The notes beneath the pieces were generated by a model, which had not been told where the DNA came from, did not search any database, and was given only the letters and a program-made list of their open reading frames with translations. Below, in pieces: positions 36,949 through 45,886 of a stretch of DNA of 64,000 nucleotides (its first letter is position 1; each line of letters starts with the position of its first letter). Source of the DNA: Psychrobacter sp. Choline-02u-9 (GTDB lineage: Bacteria; Pseudomonadota; Gammaproteobacteria; Pseudomonadales; Moraxellaceae); the NCBI RefSeq assembly GCF_002836505.1, contig NZ_PJBF01000047.1, positions 16,498-80,497 on the forward strand. Reading direction: 5' to 3'. A program made the translations under genes and the position numbers.

Positions 36949-38445
36949 CTATTTCGCTGGGGTTTTACTGTCTTTAGGTGGCACGACATGCATCACCGTC
37001 AAGTTGTCTTTGACCAAATATTTTTTGCTGGCAGCCTGAATGTCGGCCACACTGATACCGTCGAGCTTAGCTGGTAACTTAGCAAGCAGTCTGTCATCTA
37101 GACCGATAGATTGTAACGAGCCAATCATACGTGCCTGTCCTTCCATGCTGTCTTGCGCATAAATCAAACCAGTAACCGTATTAGTCTTGGCACGACTGAT
37201 TTCGTCATCGGCAATCGGATCGGTTTTTAACTTTTCTATTTCTGAGGTTATGGCTTGTTGTGCTTGCTCTAAGCTGACGCCTTCACGAGGTGTTGCTTGT
37301 ATTAAAAACAGCCCATCTCCGCGATCTAACAAGTCGTAAGAAGTACCAACCGTGGTAAGCAGACCTTGCTCACGTATCAGTCGACTCTCTAAGCGTGCAG
37401 ATAAGCCGCCATCGAGCACATCTTGCGCAAGTGACAGGGCATAAGCTTGTTTTTCATTGTTGGTGCCTGCCGTTGCAAGGCTTGGCACGTTGTAACCCAT
37501 CAGTAGAACGGGTACTTGTACGGCTTGCTCAGAGTCTACCTTTTGATAACCACGGAAGCCTTTTTGAGTCACAGAAGTACGTTTGGGTAGGTTGCTTTTT
37601 TCTAAATCACCAAAGTAACGTTTGACTTGAGTAAGTACTTCTTGTGGTTGCACGTCGCCGACGATGACTAACGTTGCATTATTTGGTGCATACCATGTCT
37701 TATACCAGTCTTTTAAATCTGAAAGTTTGATCGATTCTAGCTCGCTCATAGGTCCAATGACAGATTCGCCTTTTGGGCTGTCAGGTAAGGCCAGCAGACG
37801 AAATGACTCATACGCTTTGGCAAGGGGATTGTCATCAGTACGTTGGCGACGCTCTTCCATGACCACTTGATGCTCTTTGGCAAATTCTTTGTCATCGAAT
37901 ATAAGGTTTTTCATGCGATCTGCTTCAAGCTCTAACGCTAATGGCATACGATTGGCAGGGAACAGCTCGTAGTATCCAGTATAGTCATAGCTGGTAAAGG
38001 CATTGTTGACGCCGCCAAACTTAGCAATTAGCCGCTCATAATCATCACTAGAGACATTGGTCGTGCCCTTAAACATCATGTGCTCAAGCAAGTGAGAGAT
38101 ACCACCTTTATCAAGAGGCTCATCTGCCGAGCCCACTCGGTACCAGATTTGTGTCATAGCGACTGGGGCACGGTGGTCTTCTTTTATAACGACTTTTAGA
38201 CCGTTTTCTAACTGATATTCATGTCGACCTGACATGTCCATTGTCAACTCAGACGGCTGTGTGTCTTTGCTCGTTTTATTTTCATCTGACATATTTTGAG
38301 CCGAGCTATCGGTTGCGATTGAGCTTGTCGCGGTTGCAGAGTTAGTAGGTATCGTATTGGTTTGACATGCAGCAAGTGACGCTGCTACTACTAAGGCACA
38401 AGCCATGCGTAATGGCGCAGCTGCTAGAGGTAAAGACAATGACAT
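36949..38445 (-). CDS. M16 family zinc peptidase, lipoprotein
   Basis: The 498-residue protein starts with a lipoprotein signal peptide (SLAAC, lipidated Cys27) and a Ser/Thr/Asn-rich linker. The inverted zinc motif is H118-L-L-E121-H122 in GGISHLLEHMMFKGT, with the third ligand Glu in a downstream helix and the R-Y-type substrate residues in the C-terminal half. It is likely anchored to a membrane, facing the periplasm, and pairs with the zinc-less M16 protein encoded next. The neighbour further downstream in the same orientation group is ftsY in divergent direction, a gene order seen in related proteobacteria. Confidence 0.9.
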   Translation of the reverse strand: MSLSLPLAAAPLRMACALVVAASLAACQTNTIPTNSATATSSIATDSSAQNMSDENKTSKDTQPSELTMDMSGRHEYQLENGLKVVIKEDHRAPVAMTQIWYRVGSADEPLDKGGISHLLEHMMFKGTTNVSSDDYERLIAKFGGVNNAFTSYDYTGYYELFPANRMPLALELEADRMKNLIFDDKEFAKEHQVVMEERRQRTDDNPLAKAYESFRLLALPDSPKGESVIGPMSELESIKLSDLKDWYKTWYAPNNATLVIVGDVQPQEVLTQVKRYFGDLEKSNLPKRTSVTQKGFRGYQKVDSEQAVQVPVLLMGYNVPSLATAGTNNEKQAYALSLAQDVLDGGLSARLESRLIREQGLLTTVGTSYDLLDRGDGLFLIQATPREGVSLEQAQQAITSEIEKLKTDPIADDEISRAKTNTVTGLIYAQDSMEGQARMIGSLQSIGLDDRLLAKLPAKLDGISVADIQAASKKYLVKDNLTVMHVVPPKDSKTPAK

Positions 38446-38510
38446 GGTATGGTCTACTTATATAAAATAATAACTGAAGAATTAAATGCTAATCATAGTA
38501 ATAAATGGCA

Positions 38511-38660
38511 TTACAAAGAGGTCTGAGCACCAACCATAACACTAGCAGTCGGTCTAAACTCTTGCGTAGTGGTGCAACCTGTCACTAATATAGTCGTCGT
38601 TAATAAAACCGCCACACTGATGCTGCTGATTTTTTTGTAGTGCTTAGAGAATAATGACAT
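38511..38660 (-). CDS. Small lipoprotein (49 aa), unknown function
   Basis: The frame starts at the ATG in 38658-38660, with ttagga 5 to 8 bases before it, and stops at 38511-38513. It encodes a basic N-terminus (MSLFSKHYKK), a hydrophobic helix and the lipobox LVTGC (lipidated Cys29), leaving a 21-residue mature peptide that ends VMVGAQTSL. It lies 65 bases upstream of the M16 lipoprotein gene on the same strand and could be co-transcribed. Short lipoproteins of this kind are often missed by gene callers. Function unknown. Confidence 0.72.
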   Translation of the reverse strand: MSLFSKHYKKISSISVAVLLTTTILVTGCTTTQEFRPTASVMVGAQTSL

Positions 38661-38954
38661 AACGGATTCCTAATAAGTATTTATCGAATAAGTCTTGGTA
38701 GAGTAGGCGAAGTCTGACAAGTAACAGGTCAGAATTTTGTGTCCAAACCTTAAGCAAAACTTTCTCAAATCATCGAGTGATTTTTTAAACAGATAAATTT
38801 TGACGATAGTCTAATAGGGTAAGGGCTGAGCATGACTTGAATTATGCTAAAATAGGTCAAAATTAGATGTCATGTCGCTCGTAGCCAGATGACAATATGT
38901 AAATCCATTAACAATAAACAAATAATTGATCGTGATAACTTTTAGGGCAAATTT

Positions 38955-40334
38955 ATGAACAACCCAAACAATAGCAACCGCGTAGTCATTAACCTTGATG
39001 CTGGTCTTGACGACTTAGATGACGATGATATTACCTTACCCAGTCTACCAGTGCAATCTGTGCCCATTATTGATGAAACAGAGAGTATTGCTCCACAGAA
39101 GGACAGTACGGTAAACCAGGACGTCTCTAGCAATGATGCTGCAGAAAATATTGCTTTGGCGACGCCAATTGTCATGACAGAAGAGCATAATGTCCCTAAA
39201 GGTAATTCTGAAAGCTTTTCAAGCGCTACAGAGACAGGCGCTACAGGTCAATCAAATGCTGCGTCAACTATTCCCGCTATGCCGCTGCAAGAACAGTTAG
39301 GTGATACGCCAAGCGTAAACCCAGTGGCTAACAGCGACGTACAGGCAGATACTGCAAAAGAGCCTGCTACAGAGTCACAAGAGACTGAAGAAAATAAGAA
39401 GAAAGGCAGCTGGTTCAACCGTATGAAAACGGGCCTCAGTAAGTCACGCAAAAACTTAGCCGAAGGCATGGTCAGTATCTTAATCGGTGGTAAAGAGATT
39501 GATGACGAGCTATTAGAAGAAGTTGAAGATCAGCTATTGGTAGCCGATATTGGCGTCAACGCGACGAACCGTATCATCAAGAGCCTCACCGAGCAGACAG
39601 ATCGTGGTGACTTGATCTATGCACACTCTCTATATAAAGCATTGCAAAGTGAGTTGGTTGATATCCTTACACCAAAAGTTGAGCCATTGGTGATTGATAC
39701 TAGCAAAAAGCCGTTTGTTATATTGGTAGTAGGTGTCAATGGCGTAGGGAAAACTACAACGATTGGTAAGCTTGCCAAGCGCCTACAAGGTGAAGGCAAA
39801 TCAGTCATGCTGGCAGCGGGTGATACGTTCCGTGCGGCAGCTACTGAGCAGCTACAGATTTGGGGCGAGCGCAATCATATTCCAGTGGTAGCCCAAGGTC
39901 ATGGTTCTGACAGCGCTTCTGTCATTTTTGATGCGATGCAGTCAGCCAAAGCAAAAAATATTGATGTACTCATTGCCGATACTGCGGGACGTCTGCAAAA
40001 CAAGACACATTTGATGGCAGAGTTGGAGAAAGTCGTACGTGTCATGCGTAAAGCGGATCCAAGTGCCCCGCATGAAGGTATGATTGTGCTGGATGCTGGC
40101 ACGGGTCAAAATGCTATCAACCAAGTCGAACTGTTTAATAAAGTTGTGCCACTGACAGGTATTACTATTACTAAGCTAGACGGTACTGCTAAAGGTGGTG
40201 TGGTATTTAATATTGCCGAAACGACAGATGTGCCTATCCGCTATATCGGTGTGGGTGAGTCGATTGATGACTTGCGTTCTTTTAGTCCGAAGCAATTTGT
40301 CGCCGCTTTGTTCGAGACCGACGATAAAGAATAA
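38955..40334 (+). CDS. ftsY: Signal recognition particle receptor FtsY
   Basis: The 459-residue protein has a long acidic, poorly conserved A domain (about 1-150) ending in KKGSWFNRMKTGLSKSRKN, followed by the N and G domains. The GTPase motifs are GVNGVGKTTTIGKLA, DTFRAAATEQL, DTAGRLQNK and TKLDGTAKGG. FtsY recruits ribosome-SRP complexes to the inner membrane for co-translational insertion. ogt follows 54 bases downstream on the same strand. Confidence 0.96.
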   Translation: MNNPNNSNRVVINLDAGLDDLDDDDITLPSLPVQSVPIIDETESIAPQKDSTVNQDVSSNDAAENIALATPIVMTEEHNVPKGNSESFSSATETGATGQSNAASTIPAMPLQEQLGDTPSVNPVANSDVQADTAKEPATESQETEENKKKGSWFNRMKTGLSKSRKNLAEGMVSILIGGKEIDDELLEEVEDQLLVADIGVNATNRIIKSLTEQTDRGDLIYAHSLYKALQSELVDILTPKVEPLVIDTSKKPFVILVVGVNGVGKTTTIGKLAKRLQGEGKSVMLAAGDTFRAAATEQLQIWGERNHIPVVAQGHGSDSASVIFDAMQSAKAKNIDVLIADTAGRLQNKTHLMAELEKVVRVMRKADPSAPHEGMIVLDAGTGQNAINQVELFNKVVPLTGITITKLDGTAKGGVVFNIAETTDVPIRYIGVGESIDDLRSFSPKQFVAALFETDDKE

Positions 40335-40388
40335 GAGAGCCAGTTTTAATTGGTAAATCATTTTTAAAAGAATAGGGAAGTAGACGCT

Positions 40389-40955
40389 ATGATAGTTACC
40401 ACAACCGCCTTTGGGTCACATCGATTAACACTGATTGCTCGTGTCAATGGGCATGGTCAGCCTAAGCTCGTTGAAGCCAACTGGCTGCTGGCAGGTAACT
40501 CATGGCATAGCTCAAAATCTGTACCCAAACTTAAAAAGTACTATGGCCTGACAGACGAAGACTTTACTTTTATAGATAAAAATAGCCTAAGCATGAATGA
40601 GCCTGCTCAAGCATTATTAATAGAAACGATTTTCCAACTCAAAGATTATGCTGATGGTAAACGTAAGATATTAGATTTGCCTTTAGACTTCTCTATGGGT
40701 ACTGAGTTTCAGCAAAGAGTATGGCAGGCACTACAAGGTATTGAGTATGGCGAAACCATCAGCTATGCCACGCTCGCGCAGCGTGTCAATAGTCCAAAGG
40801 GATTCCGTGCGGTTGCGCAGGCCAATGGCAAAAATCCTTTTAGCATTATCGTGCCTTGTCATCGAGTGATTGCGAGCGACGGCAAGCTTGGTGGTTATAC
40901 AGGCGGGCTAGATAAAAAAGAGTATTTACTAGCGCTAGAAGGCAGTTGGACATAA
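40389..40955 (+). CDS. ogt: Methylated-DNA-[protein]-cysteine S-methyltransferase
   Basis: The 188-residue protein has the suicide methyltransferase active site IVPCHRVI, the DNA-binding helix-turn-helix QRVNSPKGFRAVAQANGKNP, and YTGGLDKKEYLLALE at the end. It removes methyl groups from O6-methylguanine. The catalytic domain starts at about residue 100; the N-terminal part is a weakly conserved ribonuclease H-like domain. It is probably transcribed with ftsY. Confidence 0.92.
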   Translation: MIVTTTAFGSHRLTLIARVNGHGQPKLVEANWLLAGNSWHSSKSVPKLKKYYGLTDEDFTFIDKNSLSMNEPAQALLIETIFQLKDYADGKRKILDLPLDFSMGTEFQQRVWQALQGIEYGETISYATLAQRVNSPKGFRAVAQANGKNPFSIIVPCHRVIASDGKLGGYTGGLDKKEYLLALEGSWT

Positions 40956-40979
40956 AACTGAGTCCAAATCTGTCTTAAT

Positions 40980-41016
40980 AAAAAGGGCCAAATACTTTTA
41001 GTATCTGGCCCTTTTT
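40980..41016. terminator. Bidirectional terminator
   Basis: A 16-pair stem (aaaaagggccaaatac / gtatctggcccttttt, one mismatch) with a five-base loop lies between ogt (+) and the YebC gene (-). Confidence 0.9.
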
Positions 41017-41034
41017 ACTGAACAATTAATAAGT

Positions 41035-41784
41035 TTATGCTTCAAGCTGCGCCATGACGTCAGCAGAGAAGTTCACGTTAGTATAAACTTCTTGCACATC
41101 ATCAGCATCTTCTAACATATCAATCATCTTCATGATCTTTTCAGCATCATCGATATTGTCGATCTCAGCCGTGGTAGATGGTGACATAGTGACCTCGGCG
41201 TTGTCAGAAACAAGACCAGCCGCATTAAGGGCATCTTGGACTTGACCGAAACTTTCCCATTCAGTGATAACGAGCAAGCTTTCGCCATCATTTTCGATAT
41301 CAACGGCGCCCGCATCTAGTGCAACGAGCATGACTTCATCTTCTAAGCTGACATCGTTGAAAGTGATTTCGCCACGTTTGGTGAATAGATACGCCACTGA
41401 GCCTGATGTGCCAAGATTACCATCATTCTTAGTAAAAGCATGACGTACTTCGCTGACCGTACGGTTAAGGTTATCAGTCATGGTTTCGACCAATACAGCC
41501 ACACCACCAACACCATAACCCTCGTAACTGACTTCTTCCATATTCTCATTATCGCCGCCACCTGTACCACGATCGACAGCACGATTAATCGTGTCGCGCG
41601 TCATATTGACGGATAGGGCTTTTTCGATAACGGCACGTAAGCGTGGGTTTTTGTCAGGATCGGGATCGCCTTGTTTGGCAGCTGAAACGATTTCACGAAT
41701 AATCTTGGTAAATATCTTACCCCTTACTGCATCCTGACGGGCTTTGCGGTGTTTAATATTTGCCCATTTTGAATGGCCTGCCAT
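41035..41784 (-). CDS. YebC/PmpR family regulatory protein
   Basis: The 249-residue protein begins [18 protein letters not shown] and has the family blocks [20 protein letters not shown] and [14 protein letters not shown]. The three-domain protein is described as a DNA-binding transcription regulator, and more recent work links some members to translation of proline-rich stretches. It is well conserved but its targets here are unknown. A single gene, convergent to ogt. Confidence 0.92.
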   Translation of the reverse strand: MAGHSKWANIKHRKARQDAVRGKIFTKIIREIVSAAKQGDPDPDKNPRLRAVIEKALSVNMTRDTINRAVDRGTGGGDNENMEEVSYEGYGVGGVAVLVETMTDNLNRTVSEVRHAFTKNDGNLGTSGSVAYLFTKRGEITFNDVSLEDEVMLVALDAGAVDIENDGESLLVITEWESFGQVQDALNAAGLVSDNAEVTMSPSTTAEIDNIDDAEKIMKMIDMLEDADDVQEVYTNVNFSADVMAQLEA

Positions 41785-42101
41785 ATAACATCCTTAAGTT
41801 CTACATACTATTTTTATGGGTAAAAAGAGTGATCAACAACAACCTTCGATATCTGATTGCCTGATTTTATACTATCATTACTTTGTCTATTTGAGGTAGT
41901 AGCGCTACTAGCACGTTAACGATTTGTATGTTGTTGAGAGTGCTTTTTTGCTACACTGTGGCAACTTATAGATTGTATTCACTGTGATAGGTGAGCGATA
42001 TTATAAACCAGTTTTAGCTATTTTGACCAACTTGCCCTTATCCATCACATTTTAAGTCATTGCGTGCTATCAAGCCATTGATTTTATAAAGTACTGATTC
42101 T
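41785..42101. other. Intergenic region with a perfect 14-base palindrome
   Basis: These 317 bases separate the divergent YebC and channel genes. tagtagcgctacta (41897-41910) is a perfect palindrome, and ttgctaca...tgtggcaa (41948-41964) is a near-perfect one. Either could be an operator. No gene is seen. Confidence 0.4.
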
Positions 42102-42932
42102 ATGAAGCAACCAACCGCCGAAGCTCTTACACACTTGCGTAACCGTACGCATATCATTATTGAAGGCACAGATACTCGTCTGGGCAAGCTCTTTGATATT
42201 GTATTGCTGATTGCAATTTTAGCCAGTGTGGCGGTCGTCATGCTTGATAGTGTGCTATATATGCGTTTGCAGTATGGCACGTTGTTCTTTTATGCAGAGT
42301 GGTTTTTTACTATTTTGTTTACTATTGAGTATGCGTTAAGACTGTTTTCAGCACCCAACCGCTTACGCTATGCTTTTAGTTTCTTTGGGATAGTAGATTT
42401 ACTGTCTGTATTGCCAAGTTATTTGAGCCTAATGTTTGTAGGCGTACAGTATCTACTCGTGATACGGGTATTACGTATTTTACGTGTGTTCCGCGTTCTT
42501 AAGCTCAAGGCCTATATGCAACAGGCTGGGTTCTTGGCGTCTGCATTAAAAACCAGTCAGCAGAAAATTACGGTCTTTTTCTTATCGCTTGTATTATTGG
42601 TAACCATCTTTGGTTCAATTATTTATGTGGTAGAAGGGCCGGAGAATGGATTTACCAGTATTCCATTGTCTATTTACTGGGCAGTTGTCACGATGACTAC
42701 GGTTGGCTACGGTGATATGTCACCCAAGACACCGCTTGGGCAAGCAATTGCAACCATGGTCATGATCACAGGTTACTCGATTATTGCGGTACCAACAGGT
42801 ATTTTCACATCAGAGCTAGCACGTAACATGCGTCCGCAGCTCAACCCGGTGACTTGTCCAAACTGTGGTAAATTCGGCCATGCAGTAGGGGCAGACTTTT
42901 GCGATCGTTGTGGACACGCGCTACATATCTAA
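42102..42932 (+). CDS. Voltage-gated potassium channel-like ion transporter with C-terminal zinc ribbon
   Basis: The 276-residue protein has six hydrophobic segments. S4 is VIRVLRILRVFRVLKLK with arginines every third residue, and the pore loop holds the selectivity filter TTVGYGD at 199-205, which selects K+. After the last helix comes a short ribbon with Cys252, Cys255, Cys267 and Cys270 (CPNCGKFGHA... CDRCGHAL). Members of this Ion_trans group with such a zinc ribbon occur in other bacteria. Direct role in K+ flux is inferred from the filter; what the ribbon senses or binds is unknown. RBS is weak. Confidence 0.9.
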   Translation: MKQPTAEALTHLRNRTHIIIEGTDTRLGKLFDIVLLIAILASVAVVMLDSVLYMRLQYGTLFFYAEWFFTILFTIEYALRLFSAPNRLRYAFSFFGIVDLLSVLPSYLSLMFVGVQYLLVIRVLRILRVFRVLKLKAYMQQAGFLASALKTSQQKITVFFLSLVLLVTIFGSIIYVVEGPENGFTSIPLSIYWAVVTMTTVGYGDMSPKTPLGQAIATMVMITGYSIIAVPTGIFTSELARNMRPQLNPVTCPNCGKFGHAVGADFCDRCGHALHI

Positions 42933-42973
42933 AAATAGATTTAATCGTGGTAGTCAACATACCTACTACGAAT

Positions 42974-44275
42974 CTACGCATCGATGTATTCATCAACCAG
43001 TGGTGACAGGTCGATCTCGACGCCTAGATTGACCAGATTCCAGTATTGTCCTGATACAGTACGGTCTAGCATCATAGTGGTAGCTGAGGGTTGAAACTGA
43101 CCAAAGTACTTTAAAGACGTACGCATCTGGGCAATGGCCTCGTGATGTACTTGGCTGCTGCCAAAATCAAATTCGCCTTCTTGATAGGGTCTAATGGATA
43201 AAGGCTTTAGACCAATCGATAGCCACTTTTCATAAAACTCACCAGGGATGTTTTTGTCATCTTCGCGGCGAATATCTAATGCAATCAGATCTTGTTCAAG
43301 TGCAGTGACGTCACCTTTTAGTGCATGTTTGACAAAGCGTTTAAATAGCTGCACTTCGCTATCACTATAACTGCGGATACCCCCAAAATCATATGCCACG
43401 ACACTACCGTCATGACGGAACGCGAAGTTACCTGGATGAGGGTCACAGTGCATACGGTATAAGCCAAATAGCTGACCTGCGGTAAAGTGAAACAGACGCT
43501 CTGCTATTTTTTGTTTGATGTCATTGTCCCATGTCGCAGCGACAGTCAATGTTTCTCCCATCTCTTCGGTCAACGTTAAAATCCGTCTAGAAGAGTGGCT
43601 ACTAATCACTTTGGGAATAATAAGGCCTTCATCTTCTGCATGAAAAGCGCCGAATACGCGTAAGTTATGAGCTTCTTTGACATAGTCCAATTCATCGTGC
43701 AGACTCTGGCGAATCTCATTAAAAAGCTGCTCTTGTAGTTGCTTACTCATATTGAGCACGCCAGCGATTTTTAATGCCATACGTACTTGTTTGAGATCGC
43801 TATCACAGTTTTCATCGACATCAGGATACTGGACTTTGACTACCACTTTTTGACCCGATGGCAACGTCGCTTTGTGCACTTGCCCAATGGATGCTGCCGC
43901 AAAAGGTGTCTCTTCAAACTCGCTAAACAATTCTAAAATAGGCGCTTTCAGTTCGCGTTCAACTTGGGCTCGTATCTGCGCATACGGCATTGGCGGCGCA
44001 TCTTTCTGTAACTTTTCGAGTGCTGAAGCAACCTCAGGCGGGAACACGTCCTTATATTGTGAAGCAATCTGTCCGACCTTCATTACTGCGCCTTTCATCT
44101 CACCCAATGTCTCGGCAATTTGAACGCCCACGTCTTGCATCAGATCTGAGCGAGCTTGCAGACGTTTTTCTTCGTCACTTGAGAGGTGCTTAAATGAGTT
44201 TTTGGCGGCTTTGCCAGCAATACTCGCTGTCATGCCAGCGAGTTTCATAAAGCGTTTTCCGGACGATTTTGCCAT
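42974..44275 (-). CDS. ABC1/AarF (UbiB-like) atypical kinase
   Basis: The 433-residue protein has the ADCK/UbiB kinase-like fold: KLQKDAPPMPYAQI with the KxGQ-related region MKVGQIASQ, the nucleotide-site Ala-rich loop AAASIGQVHKATL, the VVVKVQYP lysine, DELDYVKEAHNL, HCDPHPGNF and VAYDFGG. Related proteins support ubiquinone synthesis or lipid handling. It lacks the C-terminal membrane helices of UbiB, so it is closer to the soluble Coq8-like or general ABC1 group. Single gene; the channel gene lies convergently. Confidence 0.88.
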   Translation of the reverse strand: MAKSSGKRFMKLAGMTASIAGKAAKNSFKHLSSDEEKRLQARSDLMQDVGVQIAETLGEMKGAVMKVGQIASQYKDVFPPEVASALEKLQKDAPPMPYAQIRAQVERELKAPILELFSEFEETPFAAASIGQVHKATLPSGQKVVVKVQYPDVDENCDSDLKQVRMALKIAGVLNMSKQLQEQLFNEIRQSLHDELDYVKEAHNLRVFGAFHAEDEGLIIPKVISSHSSRRILTLTEEMGETLTVAATWDNDIKQKIAERLFHFTAGQLFGLYRMHCDPHPGNFAFRHDGSVVAYDFGGIRSYSDSEVQLFKRFVKHALKGDVTALEQDLIALDIRREDDKNIPGEFYEKWLSIGLKPLSIRPYQEGEFDFGSSQVHHEAIAQMRTSLKYFGQFQPSATTMMLDRTVSGQYWNLVNLGVEIDLSPLVDEYIDA

Positions 44276-44398
44276 TCATGTCACCGTATAATGGGTTGTT
44301 TGCTCAGTCGTAATTCTATTATTTTAATTGCAAGATTACTGTTTGACTAATGTGTGAAGACGCGAGCAATTATTTATAAAATAGTAAGCACAGTCATA

Positions 44399-44935
44399 TC
44401 ATTTATTTGTGTCAACTGCATACATATTACTCAACCAGTAATCAAGCGCCATTTGATAGCCTAATTGTCCCAAGCCGCAAATGACTCCGACCGCAACGTC
44501 ACTTAGATATGAATGATGACGGAAAGGCTCACGGGCATGAACATTGGATAAATGTACTTCTATAAATGGCTTTTGGGTGGCCAATAGCGCGTCGCGCAGA
44601 GCCACTGACGTATGCGTAAATGCAGCTGGATTGATGATGATAGCATCGACTTGAGCAGATTTATCCGCCAATAATCCATGATGCTGAATGTCGTCTACTA
44701 GCTTACCTTCATGGTTGGACTGTATGCATATTAACTCTATACCGTGGTGTGCGGCGCGCTCTATTAACTGTTTCTCTATATCAGCAAGTGTCGTATGACC
44801 ATAAATATGCGGTTCCCGCTTACCTAGTAAATTCAGATTTACGCCGTTTACCAGTAGTAATTTATGAGTCAGTAATTGATTGGAGCTTTCGTTAGTCGAT
44901 TGTTCGACTGTTTTTGACGGAGTAGAGGAGGTCAT
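44399..44935 (-). CDS. aroQ: 3-dehydroquinate dehydratase, type II
   Basis: The 178-residue protein has the type II signature: [20 protein letters not shown] near the start, [13 protein letters not shown] with the catalytic region, [16 protein letters not shown] and [17 protein letters not shown]. Compared with the usual 150 residues it has a 25-residue Ser/Thr/Glu-rich N-terminal extension. It dehydrates 3-dehydroquinate in the shikimate pathway. It lies apart from accBC, next to which it is found in many relatives. Confidence 0.94.
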   Translation of the reverse strand: MTSSTPSKTVEQSTNESSNQLLTHKLLLVNGVNLNLLGKREPHIYGHTTLADIEKQLIERAAHHGIELICIQSNHEGKLVDDIQHHGLLADKSAQVDAIIINPAAFTHTSVALRDALLATQKPFIEVHLSNVHAREPFRHHSYLSDVAVGVICGLGQLGYQMALDYWLSNMYAVDTNK

Positions 44936-45138
44936 AATGGTCTCGGTAACTATTGAGCAATGTTAATAATTTATTATAGTATAAGAATAATCTAAGGTGC
45001 GCGGCGTTAAGCTAAAATGGCTTCAACGCATTTTGCTCTTTATCATAACAGCTTGATAGCTAGGTTATAAAAATTTGTCTAAAAAATTATTTAGATATCA
45101 AAAAGCATATTAAAAGTCTTTATGTTGCTAAAAACCCG

Positions 45139-45147
45139 TGCTATGAT
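45139..45147 (+). promoter_or_regulatory. Extended -10 promoter of the cold-shock gene
   Basis: TGCTATGAT is one base from the extended -10 consensus. Transcription from about 45154 would give a leader of about 225 bases, a length usual for cold-shock mRNAs. Confidence 0.5.
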
Positions 45148-45153
45148 ATTTTT

Positions 45154-45380
45154 TATGCAATAAATATTGCAAGTTTGTTGCTATCATCAAATTTCATGAC
45201 AATAAGCGCGTTTAGCGAATTCGTTATGTAAGCACTATGTAGGTAATTGAAGTACTACATAGACGATGGTAAGTAGAGTAGTAATACTCTTAATTTTTGA
45301 TTTCATAATCTTAGACCCTGTTTATATGCAATGTCGCAAAGGAAGCTAGGGCTAAGCGGACTTTTTTAGGAAGTAATATT
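45154..45380 (+). promoter_or_regulatory. Long structured 5' leader of the cold-shock mRNA
   Basis: The predicted untranslated leader contains two perfect inverted repeats, tgcaata-aa-tattgca (45156-45171) and ctatgtag / ctacatag (45235-45242 and 45255-45262). The first overlaps the start site and may be an operator; the second would form an 8-pair hairpin in the RNA. Cold-shock mRNAs often use such leaders as temperature switches. Confidence 0.5.
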
Positions 45381-45596
45381 ATGTCAGCTCGTGAGCAAGG
45401 TATCGTTAAGTGGTTTAATGACTCAAAAGGCTTTGGTTTCATTCAACGTGACAGCGGAGAAGATATTTTTGTCCATTTCCGCGCGATTCAGGGTGATGGC
45501 TATCGTTCTCTAAAAGATGGCGAAAAAGTTGAGTTCAGCGTAGTAGAAGGTGACAAAGGTCTGCAAGCTGAAGAAGTCAGAAAGATAGAAGAGTAA
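45381..45596 (+). CDS. Cold-shock domain protein (CspA family)
   Basis: The 71-residue protein is one cold-shock domain: [16 protein letters not shown] with RNP1 KGFGFI, and [10 protein letters not shown] with RNP2. It binds single-stranded RNA and keeps it unfolded. The start is preceded by aggaa 9 bases upstream. Which of the several Csp paralogues this is cannot be told from one copy. A DEAD-box helicase gene follows downstream, on the same strand. Confidence 0.95.
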   Translation: MSAREQGIVKWFNDSKGFGFIQRDSGEDIFVHFRAIQGDGYRSLKDGEKVEFSVVEGDKGLQAEEVRKIEE

Positions 45597-45658
45597 TTTA
45601 CTCAGACATTAAAGCGGTTTAGTTATAATGTCTGTACAAACTACTGATATACTACTGA

Positions 45659-45737
45659 GTCAAGCCCATCTTATCTTACCTATGTTGAGTGAACTGCAGC
45701 ATATTTGGTAGGATTGGATTTGGGCTTGGCTTTTTTT
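45659..45737 (+). terminator. Long terminator between csp and the helicase gene
   Basis: gtcaagccca (45659-45668) pairs with tgggcttggc (45721-45730), and the inner parts atcttacc and ggtaggat also pair. Seven T follow. It probably ends most csp transcripts, so helicase expression may need its own promoter or read-through. Confidence 0.75.
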
Positions 45738-45886
45738 ATGCCTATATGTCTGATGGTTTTCCACAGACTCGATAAGGCTACTTTTACTGATTACGGTTTA
45801 AATGCTGCATTTGATACTATAAAGGTTGATTTTGAACCTATTTATAATTAATAAAATACGAGCAATTTATTTAAAAGGATATTTTT

